A stretch of 64,000 nucleotides of DNA from Fodinibius roseus (GTDB lineage: Bacteria > Bacteroidota > Rhodothermia > Balneolales > Balneolaceae): positions 50,041-114,040 of the forward strand of contig NZ_FQUS01000017.1 in the NCBI RefSeq assembly GCF_900129315.1, read 5' to 3'. The translations under genes and the position numbers were made by a program. Positions 44,052 through 52,857 of this stretch are shown one piece after another (position 1 is the first letter of the stretch; every line of letters begins with the position of its first letter). The notes under the pieces are model-generated. The model was not told the origin of the DNA and did no database searches. It saw nothing but the letters and a program-made list of their open reading frames with translations.

Positions 44052-45020
44052 TCAAACTCTCGTGCCGCCGCTGAGCAGGTAGAGAATGGCCATGCGCACC
44101 GCCACGCCGTTGGTCACCTGACTCAGGATAATCGAGCGGTCGCTGTCGGCCACCCGGCTCTCCATCTCCACCCCGCGGTTGACCGGCCCGGGATGCATGA
44201 TCGTAACATCGGGATACTTCCGCAGGTGCTCCATCGTGATGCCGAACAGCTGGTGATACTCGCGGATGCTGGGAAACAACTCCGTCCCCTCGTCCTGTCG
44301 CTCCAGCTGGATGCGCAGCGCCATCGCGATATCGCACCAGCCCAGGGTCTCCTCGATATCGTAGGAGACCTCCGCGCCCAGCTCTTCCACAAAGGCCGGC
44401 ATCATGGTCTTGGGTCCGCACACCGTAACCTTCGCTCCCAGTTTGCGGAGGCCCAGAATATTCGAGCGCACCACCCGGCTGTGGGTGATATCACCGATAA
44501 TGGCAATGTGTTTTTCCTCCAGTTCCGGATAGATCCGCTGCATGGAAAACAGGTCCAGCAGCGCCTGCGTGGGATGTTCGTGCGCCCCGTCGCCGGCATT
44601 GATGATCGCCGCATCCACGCAACGAGTCAGAAAATGAGGTACGCCGGGGCTTTCGTGTCGTACGACCACCATATCGATTTTCATAGAGCTGATATTGCGA
44701 ATGGTATCTTTCAGCGACTCTCCCTTCTTGACGCTCGAGGATCCCGTGGAGAAATTCACCACATCGGCACCCATCCGCTTCTGGGCCAGCTCAAAAGAGA
44801 GTCGCGTGCGGGTACTGTTCTCATAGAAGAGATTCACGATGGTCTTGTCCCGCAGCGTAGGCACCTTCGGTACGGGGCGGTCCAGGATCTCGCGGAAGTA
44901 CTGGGCCTGCTCCAGGATATAGAGGATATCCTCCCTGGAATAGTCCGATAGCCCCAGCAGGTGTTTATGCTGAAAATCGTACTCGGTGTCGGTATTATCC
45001 AATATGAACTCATCACTCAT
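44052..45020 (-). CDS. pyrB: Aspartate carbamoyltransferase catalytic subunit
   Basis: 322 residues from ATG 45020 (MSDEFILDN). The longer frame runs deep into pyrR and is not credible; the chosen start overlaps pyrR by 8 bases. The carbamoyl-phosphate site FYENSTRTRLSFELA, the loop SSSVKKGESL and HPTQALLDLF are intact. It makes N-carbamoyl-aspartate, the first committed step of pyrimidine synthesis. No pyrI regulatory chain is adjacent. Co-transcribed with pyrR. Confidence 0.97.
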   Translation of the reverse strand: MSDEFILDNTDTEYDFQHKHLLGLSDYSREDILYILEQAQYFREILDRPVPKVPTLRDKTIVNLFYENSTRTRLSFELAQKRMGADVVNFSTGSSSVKKGESLKDTIRNISSMKIDMVVVRHESPGVPHFLTRCVDAAIINAGDGAHEHPTQALLDLFSMQRIYPELEEKHIAIIGDITHSRVVRSNILGLRKLGAKVTVCGPKTMMPAFVEELGAEVSYDIEETLGWCDIAMALRIQLERQDEGTELFPSIREYHQLFGITMEHLRKYPDVTIMHPGPVNRGVEMESRVADSDRSIILSQVTNGVAVRMAILYLLSGGTRV

Positions 45021-45576
45021 GGCGATCCCCCTCCTCATCCTCCGGATTTTGTACGACGTAGACGGCGTCTTCATCATCCAGTTCCCGAACCTTTACCAGC
45101 ACCTCCTCCTGCACATGGGTCGGCATCCTCGTGCCCACGTAGTCCGCGCAGATCGGCAGCTCCCGGTGTCCCCGGTCCACCATACAGCAAAACTTGATGC
45201 TGCGGGGACGACCGTAATCCATAAGCGCGTCCATTGCCGAGCGGACCGTGCGTCCCGTGTAAAGTACATCATCAATTAATACCACATCACGATCGTAAAG
45301 ATCAAACGGAATTTCCGTGACTTTCACCTCCGGCATCTTCAGCCGGGTCCGAAAATCATCGCGGTAGAAAGTGACGTCCAGCAGCCCGAAATCAATCTCA
45401 TAGCCGAACTGCTGACTGATCATTTGTACGATACGCCTGCCCATATGGACCCCGCGGGTCTGCATACCGATAAGCGCCAATTGTTCGGGATGGTCGTGCG
45501 GCTCTAAAAACTGGTGGGCAAATCGCAGGTAGGTGCGATTTAAATCTTCGGCCGACATTATTTTGACAGTGTTCAA
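45013..45576 (-). CDS. pyrR: Bifunctional pyr operon regulator/uracil phosphoribosyltransferase PyrR
   Basis: 187 residues. The PRPP-binding motif is DVVLIDDVLYTGRTVRSAMD, and GVHMGRRI plus the hood residues after it fit PyrR rather than other PRTases. In Bacillus-type bacteria PyrR binds pyr mRNA to cause attenuation and also converts uracil to UMP. No PyrR-binding loop (UCCAGAGAGGCU-like) was recognised in the 94 bases upstream, so RNA-based control here is unproven. Confidence 0.95.
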   Translation of the reverse strand: MNTVKIMSAEDLNRTYLRFAHQFLEPHDHPEQLALIGMQTRGVHMGRRIVQMISQQFGYEIDFGLLDVTFYRDDFRTRLKMPEVKVTEIPFDLYDRDVVLIDDVLYTGRTVRSAMDALMDYGRPRSIKFCCMVDRGHRELPICADYVGTRMPTHVQEEVLVKVRELDDEDAVYVVQNPEDEEGDRHE

Positions 45577-45670
45577 ACGAAGCTCCTCGCTCAGTGTTTT
45601 TTTAAGGAGTAAATGTAGGCAATGCTCGAGAGGAACTCAATGTCTTTTATCTCTTATTCCCTCCCTGAAG

Positions 45671-46900
45671 TTATTTATATACTTTCACCCGGGGTAACCT
45701 GACCGTAAATAAGCTACCCTGTTGCAGTTTGCTCGCTACACTGATAGCACCATCCATCAAATTTGCAAAAAAGGAAGCGATATAAAGCCCCAAACCACTT
45801 GACAAGGCATCCGCCTTTGACTTGTCCAATTTTACTGAGGGGGCAAATATTTTGGACTGGTCTCTCTTCCTGATGCCTATGCCGGTATCTTTCACAACCA
45901 CGCGTACCTCATCGGAACACGAGGCTATTTTCACGACAATCCTTCCGCCTACGGGAGTATACTTTATGGCATTGGATACCAGATTATACACAATACGCTT
46001 CAGCTTGACTACATCTGCTTTTACAAAAGCAGGTCCCTCAGAAAGCTCAAGGGTAAAATCAATATCTTTTTTTATGGCCTGGCTTTCGAGCAGGTCACAT
46101 ACTTTTCGAACAGGCCAGTTAAGATTCACCTCAACCAAATTCAAACTGATCGTCCCGGATTCAATCTTGCTTAAGTCACTAAATTGTTTAAGCATACCCA
46201 TGACTTCAGACAACCCGAGGTCAATACGCCTGTGATACTTATTCAGCCGATTATAATTGTCTTGTCCGCCTCGCTTAATACACTCTCCCATCAAATCAAC
46301 ATAACCGGATATAGCGCTTATCGGAGAATTCAGATCGTGGCTTGTAATACTGAGCAGCCTCAGGTTATACTCCTGCTTTTTTTCCAGCTCCTGCTCCCTC
46401 TCCGCAATTTGTTGCAATTTCACATCAAATTGCCTTTGCCGGCTCATGATCTCCAGTTCCCTGGCTATCAACACGGAATAGGCGTCGGCCATTTCTCTCA
46501 ATAAGATGTCATCACAGGATACACCGGATAGCTGGACGGCAAGGTAACCAATAACATGCCCCTTAACTGCAACCGGCTGAAAATAATGATCTCCTCCACC
46601 CAGGGGGGTATTGGAAAAAAGAATCTGTTCATCAGACTCCGTTAGATCAGCTTCCTCCACTTCACCCGTCTTTGTCAACAAGACATCCTGGATAAGGCTC
46701 AGGTAAAGATAAGCCCCACCGGCGATCGGATTTTTTTCAACAAGTTTTGAAAGGTGTTCCGTGATTGTCGTTTTTCCGTAAAATTCTTCAAAAGCATATT
46801 TATATGCCTGATCCAGTCGAATTTTCGAATAACGACCGTATCTTTTTTTCGAAGAACTCGTGCGGTCCTCATCCCGACGGACATACTGCACTTGCTCCAT
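45671..46900 (-). CDS. Sensor histidine kinase (orphan, cytosolic)
   Basis: 409 residues with no membrane helix. The N-terminal 160 residues form a GAF-like domain (GGAYLYLSLIQDVLL and FQPVAVKGHVIGYLAVQLSG), followed by a coiled coil (LQQIAEREQELEKKQEYNLR). The HisKA segment has the H-box SITSHDLNSPISAISGYVDL, and the HATPase has NLVSNAIKYTP, VKDTGIGIRKRD and SSGLGLYIASFF. No response regulator is adjacent. Located between pyr genes and the flagellins; a link to motility is possible but not shown. Confidence 0.92.
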   Translation of the reverse strand: MEQVQYVRRDEDRTSSSKKRYGRYSKIRLDQAYKYAFEEFYGKTTITEHLSKLVEKNPIAGGAYLYLSLIQDVLLTKTGEVEEADLTESDEQILFSNTPLGGGDHYFQPVAVKGHVIGYLAVQLSGVSCDDILLREMADAYSVLIARELEIMSRQRQFDVKLQQIAEREQELEKKQEYNLRLLSITSHDLNSPISAISGYVDLMGECIKRGGQDNYNRLNKYHRRIDLGLSEVMGMLKQFSDLSKIESGTISLNLVEVNLNWPVRKVCDLLESQAIKKDIDFTLELSEGPAFVKADVVKLKRIVYNLVSNAIKYTPVGGRIVVKIASCSDEVRVVVKDTGIGIRKRDQSKIFAPSVKLDKSKADALSSGLGLYIASFFANLMDGAISVASKLQQGSLFTVRLPRVKVYK

Positions 46901-46969
46901 GTATTGTACCCAGTTTTATTTAAATAACAATGTTATAAAAGATAAAAAAAATATGACGTATTAGAAAGG

Positions 46970-46998
46970 TTATTTATTACAATTATCGTAATAAATAA
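46970..46998. promoter_or_regulatory. Perfect AT-rich palindrome upstream of the histidine kinase
   Basis: TTATTTATTAC, seven bases, GTAATAAATAA form an exact 11+7+11 inverted repeat, 70 bases upstream of the kinase start. It lacks a T-run and lies about 210 bases past the terminator of the flagellin gene at 47277, so it is more likely an operator than a terminator. No candidate regulator was identified. The rest of the 309 bases between the kinase and that terminator showed nothing further. Confidence 0.5.
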
Positions 46999-47209
46999 TA
47001 TTACATGTGGTACGCTGCGTAATCCCCGACCAGACAGCATGCCATTGGCTTAAAGCCGGTTGCAAGCTTAACCGAACCGGTAAATTACAGAGCTTATGGA
47101 TACTGCACTATTTGAACATCAACCGCATAACGAGATATATATTCGGATTTCTCCTTCCGCTGACCAGTTCACAATGTACCGGACTCCTTTCACTGTCCCC
47201 AATAAAAAA

Positions 47210-47239
47210 ATCCATGCCGCCCGTCAAGGCAGCATGGAT
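47210..47239 (-). terminator. Rho-independent terminator of the distal flagellin gene
   Basis: On the minus strand ATCCATGCTGCC, a 6-base loop and GGCGGCATGGAT form a 12-bp stem with one G-T wobble, followed by TTTTTTTATT. It lies 37 bases after the flagellin stop. The same stem occurs after the other flagellin copy. Confidence 0.88.
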
Positions 47240-47276
47240 CGTAAGGGATGTTGCTTGAAGTATACTTTGTTGTTTT

Positions 47277-48269
47277 TTAGCCGATAAATCCGAGCACCGA
47301 CTGCGGGCCGTTGTTGGCCTGCGCCAGTGAGGAGGTCGCCGTCTGCTGCAGGATCTGCAGTCGGACCGACTCACTCTGGGCCTTCGCAAAGTCAGTATCC
47401 ATAATTCGACTCTTCGCCGATTCGTTGGCACTGATCGACTCCGAGAGTGTCTGCTCACGCACCGACAGCGACGACTGGGTAATTCCGATGTCGTTTACGT
47501 TTTCCGACATGGTTGTAATCGCACTATCTACCGCATTGATAAAGGAACGGTAATCAGCTGAGTTGGCAGCCGTACCGGCATCTGTCTCAAAGGAAAGAGC
47601 TCCTCCGGGATTAGCAGCACCAGCTGTTCCGGCAGGATCGGCATGAATAGCAGACCCATCAGCAACCGCCCCGTCACCATCACTGTTTCCTAATGAATCA
47701 GCAGTCGTGCCTCCATCAGTGAACAATTCACCCACATTTACCGCATTAAGGTCCGCTTCAATCGTATCCGACTCTCGCTCTCCGACCTGGAACGTCAGAC
47801 TAAGGGACCCTGACAACGTTGTGGTATCATCATTACCATTCAGCAGATCATAGCCCTGATAGACCGTCTGGTCAGCAATCTTGTTAATGTCTTCGCCCAG
47901 TGCCTCAAGCTGGTCACCAATGAACCCACGCTCATCTTCACCCAGCGTATCGTTGGCCGCCTGCGTGGCCAGTCCTTTCATTTCCACCAGGTTGTCCATG
48001 ATGGTACCGAAGCTCGATTCGGCGATATCCAGGACCGACTTCGCATCTCCCACGTTCTGCATCGCCTGGCTGAGTCCGCCCACACGACTGCGCAGCTTCG
48101 TGGCAATCGAAAAACCGGCTGAATCGTCTTCCGCGCGGTTAATCCGTTTACCCGTCGACATGCGCAGCTGGTTTTCGGCCATCTGCTTGTTAATCTGGTT
48201 CAGCGACAGCTGAGAATCCAGCGACTGAATGTTTGTGTTTACTCGGTTTAAATCTCCAAAACTTGCCAT
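47277..48269 (-). CDS. fliC: Flagellin (distal tandem copy)
   Basis: 330 residues. The conserved N-terminal D0/D1 part (NRVNTNIQSLDSQLSLNQIN, MSTGKRINRAEDDSAGFSIA) and C-terminal part (SSLSVREQTLSESISANESA, LQILQQTATSSLAQANNGPQ) polymerise into the filament core. The middle (about residues 150-245) is rich in Ser, Thr, Gly, Asp and Ala (TTLSGS, DGGTTADSLGNSDGDG), suitable for O-glycosylation and surface exposure. The N-terminus carries a seven-residue extension (MASFGDL) over classic flagellins. Differs from its neighbour by one residue (Ser for Ala). The 5' leader has ACGGAGAAAAAG, a good ribosome site and a CsrA-like GGA. Confidence 0.97.
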   Translation of the reverse strand: MASFGDLNRVNTNIQSLDSQLSLNQINKQMAENQLRMSTGKRINRAEDDSAGFSIATKLRSRVGGLSQAMQNVGDAKSVLDIAESSFGTIMDNLVEMKGLATQAANDTLGEDERGFIGDQLEALGEDINKIADQTVYQGYDLLNGNDDTTTLSGSLSLTFQVGERESDTIEADLNAVNVGELFTDGGTTADSLGNSDGDGAVADGSAIHADPAGTAGAANPGGALSFETDAGTAANSADYRSFINAVDSAITTMSENVNDIGITQSSLSVREQTLSESISANESAKSRIMDTDFAKAQSESVRLQILQQTATSSLAQANNGPQSVLGFIG

Positions 48270-48329
48270 AACTTTTTCTCCGTTTTTTGTTGTTGTATAG
48301 TTTCTAAAAGTATCTCCATGACAAGGGTA

Positions 48330-48356
48330 TTATCGTTGGACTATGAAGGTTCTTAA
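48330..48356 (-). promoter_or_regulatory. Sigma-28 (FliA)-type promoter of the distal flagellin gene
   Basis: On the minus strand TTAA, 15 bases, AACGATAA. The consensus is TAAA-N15-GCCGATAA, so the -10 box matches six of eight. The spacing and the TTAAG head are the same as in the promoters at 49662-49688 and 61324-61350. It lies about 60 bases upstream of the flagellin start. Confidence 0.65.
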
Positions 48357-48535
48357 GTTTTTTATCAAAAATAATTTGAAATTCCTTTGGAAGCAGACAT
48401 ATTTTATCCGTTCAGTGTCTTTTAAACAGGTTTGCCTTCAATTTTTTTAAGAAGAAAAAGTTCCTATGAACTTTAAAGAAAACACTCTGTACCTAACGTG
48501 CAGGATTTTAAATCCGGGTTTAAGACCAATAAAAA

Positions 48536-48565
48536 ATCCATGCCGCCCGTCAAGGCAGCATGGAT
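48536..48565 (-). terminator. Rho-independent terminator of the proximal flagellin gene
   Basis: Same 12-bp stem (ATCCATGCTGCC/GGCGGCATGGAT) and T-run as the terminator at 47210, 37 bases after the stop. It isolates each flagellin as a single-gene transcript. Confidence 0.88.
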
Positions 48566-48602
48566 CGTAAGGGATGTTGCTTGAAGTGTACTTTGTTGTT
48601 TA

Positions 48603-49595
48603 TTAGCCGATAAATCCGAGCACCGACTGCGGGCCGTTGTTGGCTTGCGCCAGTGAGGAGGTCGCCGTCTGCTGCAGGATCTGCAGTCGGACCGACTCAC
48701 TCTGGGCCTTCGCAAAGTCGGTATCCATAATTCGACTCTTCGCCGATTCGTTGGCACTGATGGCCTCTGAAAGTGTCTGCTCACGCACCGACAGCGACGA
48801 CTGGGTAATTCCGATGTCGTTTACGTTTTCCGACATGGTTGTAATCGCACTATCTACCGCATTGATAAAGGAACGGTAATCAGCTGAGTTGGCAGCCGTA
48901 CCGGCATCTGTCTCAAAGGAAAGAGCTCCTCCGGGATTAGCAGCACCAGCTGTTCCGGCAGGATCGGCATGAATAGCAGACCCATCAGCAACCGCCCCGT
49001 CACCATCACTGTTTCCTAATGAATCAGCAGTCGTGCCTCCATCAGTGAACAATTCACCCACATTTACCGCATTAAGGTCCGCTTCAATCGTATCCGACTC
49101 TCGCTCTCCGACCTGGAACGTCAGACTAAGGGACCCTGACAACGTTGTGGTATCATCATTACCATTCAGCAGATCATAGCCCTGATAGACCGTCTGGTCA
49201 GCAATCTTGTTAATGTCTTCGCCCAGTGCCTCAAGCTGGTCACCAATGAACCCACGCTCATCTTCACCCAGCGTATCGTTGGCCGCCTGCGTGGCCAGTC
49301 CTTTCATTTCCACCAGGTTGTCCATGATGGTACCGAAGCTCGATTCGGCGATATCCAGGACCGACTTCGCATCTCCCACGTTCTGCATCGCCTGGCTGAG
49401 TCCGCCCACACGACTGCGCAGCTTCGTGGCAATCGAAAAACCGGCTGAATCGTCTTCCGCGCGGTTAATCCGTTTACCCGTCGACATGCGCAGCTGGTTT
49501 TCGGCCATCTGCTTGTTAATCTGGTTCAGCGACAGCTGAGAATCCAGCGACTGAATGTTTGTGTTTACTCGGTTTAAATCTCCAAAACTTGCCAT
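48603..49595 (-). CDS. fliC: Flagellin (proximal tandem copy)
   Basis: 330 residues, identical to the neighbouring copy except Ala for Ser in LSEAISANESA. It has the same domain order: N-terminal and C-terminal core helices around a Ser/Thr/Asp-rich exposed domain of about 95 residues that offers many O-glycosylation sites. Exported by the flagellar secretion system, probably with FliS as chaperone. Own sigma-28-like promoter at 49662-49688. It sits directly beside the glycan-building gene cluster at 49868-60865, which makes it the likely acceptor. Confidence 0.97.
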   Translation of the reverse strand: MASFGDLNRVNTNIQSLDSQLSLNQINKQMAENQLRMSTGKRINRAEDDSAGFSIATKLRSRVGGLSQAMQNVGDAKSVLDIAESSFGTIMDNLVEMKGLATQAANDTLGEDERGFIGDQLEALGEDINKIADQTVYQGYDLLNGNDDTTTLSGSLSLTFQVGERESDTIEADLNAVNVGELFTDGGTTADSLGNSDGDGAVADGSAIHADPAGTAGAANPGGALSFETDAGTAANSADYRSFINAVDSAITTMSENVNDIGITQSSLSVREQTLSEAISANESAKSRIMDTDFAKAQSESVRLQILQQTATSSLAQANNGPQSVLGFIG

Positions 49596-49661
49596 AACTT
49601 TTTCTCCGTTTTTTGTTGTTGTAATAGATCGATAGATCGTTCGTTTCGTGCTACAACTGGA

Positions 49662-49688
49662 TTATCGGGATGGGAGAGCCATTCTTAA
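49662..49688 (-). promoter_or_regulatory. Sigma-28 (FliA)-type promoter of the proximal flagellin gene
   Basis: On the minus strand TTAA, 15 bases, CCCGATAA: seven of eight bases of the FliA -10 box, with the expected spacing. About 67 bases upstream of the start. It begins with the same TTAAG as the other two sigma-28-like sites in this window. Confidence 0.75.
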
Positions 49689-49867
49689 ATTTTTTTTTAA
49701 ATGTTATTTATTTTACTTAACCACAGGTAAGCAATAAACTCCATTAGAAATGGCATCGAAAATAAAACAATTGGAGTTTTAATATTTTTAAATGGAAATA
49801 AGATCCCGGCAGAATTGATACGTAGGGTATTAAATCATTATGCATAAACCGATTCCTTCGGGTTTTG

Positions 49868-50848
49868 CTATAACAATTGTTGATAAAATATTTTCTTCGC
49901 TTCCATATTTTTTACTACCCCGTTTGTTCTCTTTAATTCAATTCTTTCCAGCTCTTTTTTATTTAACAGTTCTACTTCTTGATCCGAAATAGATTTCAAT
50001 TCTTCCCATTCAAATTCTGTTTCATAATCAAGATATCTCATTTCAAAGAAACAGATCTTTTCTATTATCTTTATTTCTCTTTCTGTCAGCTGATCTTGAT
50101 ATTTTTTTTTATTATCGGAAATAACTGATTTGGATAAGTTATTCCATGCTTTCTGCATATTTGCATTTTGTTGCGTCAATCTATCCTCATGGAATGCCAT
50201 CATCCCGGGTTCGTATGTCAGCCCTAAGAAGTTAACTAACTTTTGGGTATACTTTTCCGGTTTCGAAATTAAATTTTCATACGTTACCAAATATCCTTTA
50301 TTACGTTTTTTTAGCTCATTAAAATTCTTGAGGTTATTCTGCTGATCTTTTCGCCATTGTCTGGCCGCTTTTACCACTCCCCCGGGATGCACAGGATTTT
50401 TTTTCCACGATAACGCCATATCTCTCGGGTCACGTACTTGATAAATATACTTGGATTCCGAAAAATGAATCAAAAGATAGGGCAAAAACTCGTAAATCTG
50501 ATTCTCCTTAACAAAGATATGCTGTTTTCCGAATTCTTTTGCTTCTTCAAAGAAAATATTTCTCAAGAGCGAGTTAATATCTCCCCTTGGCGCTAAATCC
50601 CTCAGGTCTTTTTTGGTAAAGGTATGCTTCCATATCGAGAAACTTACATCAATAAGCTGAAACAGATCTTCCAGCAATGCCTCCCAGTTTTCTTTCCTGG
50701 ATAGGGGCTCATAGCGAAATAAATTTCTTAAAACCGGATTAAAAATATGTTTTGTAGAAGGCCCGCATATATTTGAATGGCCGTTTAACAGTTTAGTAAT
50801 AAAATTACTTCCGGATCGCTCCGAACACATTAAAAAATCTAATGACAT
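49868..50848 (-). CDS. Sulfotransferase-domain protein
   Basis: 326 residues. The N-terminal PAPS-binding loop is MCSERSGSNFITKLLNGHSN, and the second PAPS contact fits YIYQVRDPRDMALSWKKNP (R and S that bind the 3' phosphate). It resembles the Sulfotransfer_1/3 group and transfers sulfate from PAPS to a hydroxyl, here perhaps of a sugar. Last gene of the six-gene cluster, 7 bases after the other sulfotransferase. AT-rich compared with the flagellins. Confidence 0.85.
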   Translation of the reverse strand: MSLDFLMCSERSGSNFITKLLNGHSNICGPSTKHIFNPVLRNLFRYEPLSRKENWEALLEDLFQLIDVSFSIWKHTFTKKDLRDLAPRGDINSLLRNIFFEEAKEFGKQHIFVKENQIYEFLPYLLIHFSESKYIYQVRDPRDMALSWKKNPVHPGGVVKAARQWRKDQQNNLKNFNELKKRNKGYLVTYENLISKPEKYTQKLVNFLGLTYEPGMMAFHEDRLTQQNANMQKAWNNLSKSVISDNKKKYQDQLTEREIKIIEKICFFEMRYLDYETEFEWEELKSISDQEVELLNKKELERIELKRTNGVVKNMEAKKIFYQQLL

Positions 50849-50855
50849 AAAAAAT

Positions 50856-51848
50856 TTATTCAGTTACTGTTAGGCTTTTTATAGCCCCCTTAGCTTTGGA
50901 AATATCAAATTTGCTGTCCGTTATCGTATTTCGAAGTTCGATAACATTTGGGCCCTGATACTCTTGTTCTATTTTGTATCCCTTTCTATCCAGCAGTTCC
51001 CGGATTCGTAAAAAAAGCTGTCGTGGATTCGCACAAAAGTCTTCATAATTGATCGATATTGTATCTCCTTGAGCAGCTTCAAGACCTTCAACTATAGCAC
51101 GATTTGTATACTTCACTTGGCCGGCTAATTGCTGATACACATTCAGATTTTTTAAAAAAGCATATTCCGGAGGTTTGAATGAATACCATTTATTAATATC
51201 GCCAAAAAATTTTTTCCTAGCCGTATACAAAGAATGCATATTATATATCACATCTCTTTGAAGATGAATAAAGACAGCGTTAGTTAAGATTTGTTTTAGA
51301 TATTCGAGATTCCAATTCAGGATCATACCCTTAAGTAAAAGCGGCTTATCAAATGCCCCTTCCAAGGCAGCTAATTCTTTTACAAAAGATTCGGAATCTA
51401 CCTGAGATAAATCTTTTTTACTCAGCTTTTGTATTTCATCGAAATCAAAAAAGCGTCTCCAAAAATACCAAAATTCATGGGGCGAAACACCTCCTTTGGT
51501 TTTACCCAATGTTGATTCAAATGTAAGTTCATGTCCCCCTAATAGCTCCCTAAACTTGTCATAGTGTACAAATACTTTATGAATTAAAGCTCCAACATAA
51601 GGCGCCTTGTAAAAGCGGGATATAATATTACTCGGATATGCGAATAATCCTGTCGACGCCAGCCATTGATATAAAAGGGTTGTCCCACTGCGTGCATTAC
51701 CCACGATAAAGAAAACCGGGTATCTCGGCTTTTCAAAGTTTTCCGTTAAATCTTGTTCATCATCTGCAAGTGCTTCATTTAGAAGATGCAAAACACTCTC
51801 TAATTCATCATTACGTTTATTTTGAGATATCCGATCTTTATTATCCAT
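50856..51848 (-). CDS. Sulfotransferase-domain protein (second)
   Basis: 330 residues. The PAPS loop is FFIVGNARSGTTLLYQWLAS and the second segment NAVFIHLQRDVIYNMHSLYT corresponds to the PAPS 3'-phosphate site. It is not closely similar to the neighbouring sulfotransferase outside these motifs, so the two may act on different positions. Overlaps the aminotransferase-like gene upstream by 8 bases, indicating translational coupling. Confidence 0.85.
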   Translation of the reverse strand: MDNKDRISQNKRNDELESVLHLLNEALADDEQDLTENFEKPRYPVFFIVGNARSGTTLLYQWLASTGLFAYPSNIISRFYKAPYVGALIHKVFVHYDKFRELLGGHELTFESTLGKTKGGVSPHEFWYFWRRFFDFDEIQKLSKKDLSQVDSESFVKELAALEGAFDKPLLLKGMILNWNLEYLKQILTNAVFIHLQRDVIYNMHSLYTARKKFFGDINKWYSFKPPEYAFLKNLNVYQQLAGQVKYTNRAIVEGLEAAQGDTISINYEDFCANPRQLFLRIRELLDRKGYKIEQEYQGPNVIELRNTITDSKFDISKAKGAIKSLTVTE

Positions 51849-52803
51849 ACCTTTTTGTAATCACATCAATTATATAGTGCATTTCTTTCTCATCATACCT
51901 TTGATCAATGGGAAGCGCTATTAAATCATTTGCAAATTGATATTCAATACAATCGTGGGTTGATAAATATTTTTTGACATCAGACCAATACTGCGGAATA
52001 TAGATTTTTTCCCTTAACAGATCTTTCCTTCCAATAGCTTCATTTCTAAATGGATATATGAGAGGACAATTATAAGACGATTCAGCCAAATCCGACAACT
52101 CGTTTCTATCCCCCAAGGCTTTATGGAGAATGTTATAGTTTTCGGCTCTTCGTTGTCTTACTCCCTCGTAATCAATGTTCGATAACAGACGCTCGGAAAG
52201 ATTGGACATTCGCCTTAATGGGCGCCCGGCAAACCTTTGTTCATTGTCCCGATACTTTTTATATCCAGCCTCAGGCCCAATATCTGTTCGAATAAGCAGA
52301 TGCTCGGACCGCTCATAAGTTATATCCCGCTCAAAAGCTTCTATATTTGACGCCGGTCCATAGGCATATCCTCCTCCCGGAACTCCAAAAAATTTTCGGG
52401 GTGAATAAAAGGTATCGGCTCCCTTTACAGGCCGATCATAAAAAGCCTGGGAGTTATCAATAATCAGATTATTAACAGACCTGTATAATTGATCAATATA
52501 TGCTCCTTTCAGTCCAAAATAATTTATATAAAGTATATATGAATCCTTGTTTACATCAGGCAAAGTCTTTAGCTCAAGATTCTCATCTATCCGATAAAAC
52601 TCATAGCTAACATTTAATTCTTTTATAGGCTCTATAACAGCCGTACATACATAATATGGAATATAAATGTGATCGACCTCACGTTCCCGCAATAATAGCC
52701 TTAATGCATTTCTCCCACTATTCGTAGTTACAGCATTATCATGATAGGTACCACTTCCACAATCAGATAATTCTAACTCTAAATATCCTCCTATCGCTTT
52801 CAT
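51841..52803 (-). CDS. DegT/DnrJ/EryC1-like PLP-dependent enzyme
   Basis: 320 residues. The fold is shown by TTNSGRNALRLLLRE, IYIPYYVCTAVIEPI and the DNSQAFYD segment (PLP-contacting Asp). A Schiff-base Lys lies in SPRKFFGVPGGGYAYG. Shorter than typical sugar aminotransferases (about 370) and divergent, so it may be a sugar aminotransferase or a related PLP enzyme. Part of the six-gene cluster; it suggests an amino-sugar in the product. Confidence 0.78.
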   Translation of the reverse strand: MKAIGGYLELELSDCGSGTYHDNAVTTNSGRNALRLLLREREVDHIYIPYYVCTAVIEPIKELNVSYEFYRIDENLELKTLPDVNKDSYILYINYFGLKGAYIDQLYRSVNNLIIDNSQAFYDRPVKGADTFYSPRKFFGVPGGGYAYGPASNIEAFERDITYERSEHLLIRTDIGPEAGYKKYRDNEQRFAGRPLRRMSNLSERLLSNIDYEGVRQRRAENYNILHKALGDRNELSDLAESSYNCPLIYPFRNEAIGRKDLLREKIYIPQYWSDVKKYLSTHDCIEYQFANDLIALPIDQRYDEKEMHYIIDVITKRYG

Positions 52804-52857
52804 TTTCTACATATATTTGATCCTTTAAAACCCATAGTGAAAAGTAATCCACTATTT

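Larger units (their letters stand above)
48529..49623. repeat. 1.1-kb direct duplication carrying flagellin and terminator (second copy at 47203-48297)
   Basis: The two units are offset by exactly 1,326 bases and cover 5' leader, gene and terminator. Within the coding part about six base differences are visible, all in the last 180 bases; the first 800 bases appear identical. The upstream promoter DNA is not shared beyond the short leader. This suggests recent duplication or ongoing gene conversion. Confidence 0.93.

Noticed and set aside
45577..45670. PyrR-binding attenuator upstream of pyrR
   Set aside because: No UCCAGAGAGGCU-like loop or antiterminator/terminator pair was found in the short upstream region.
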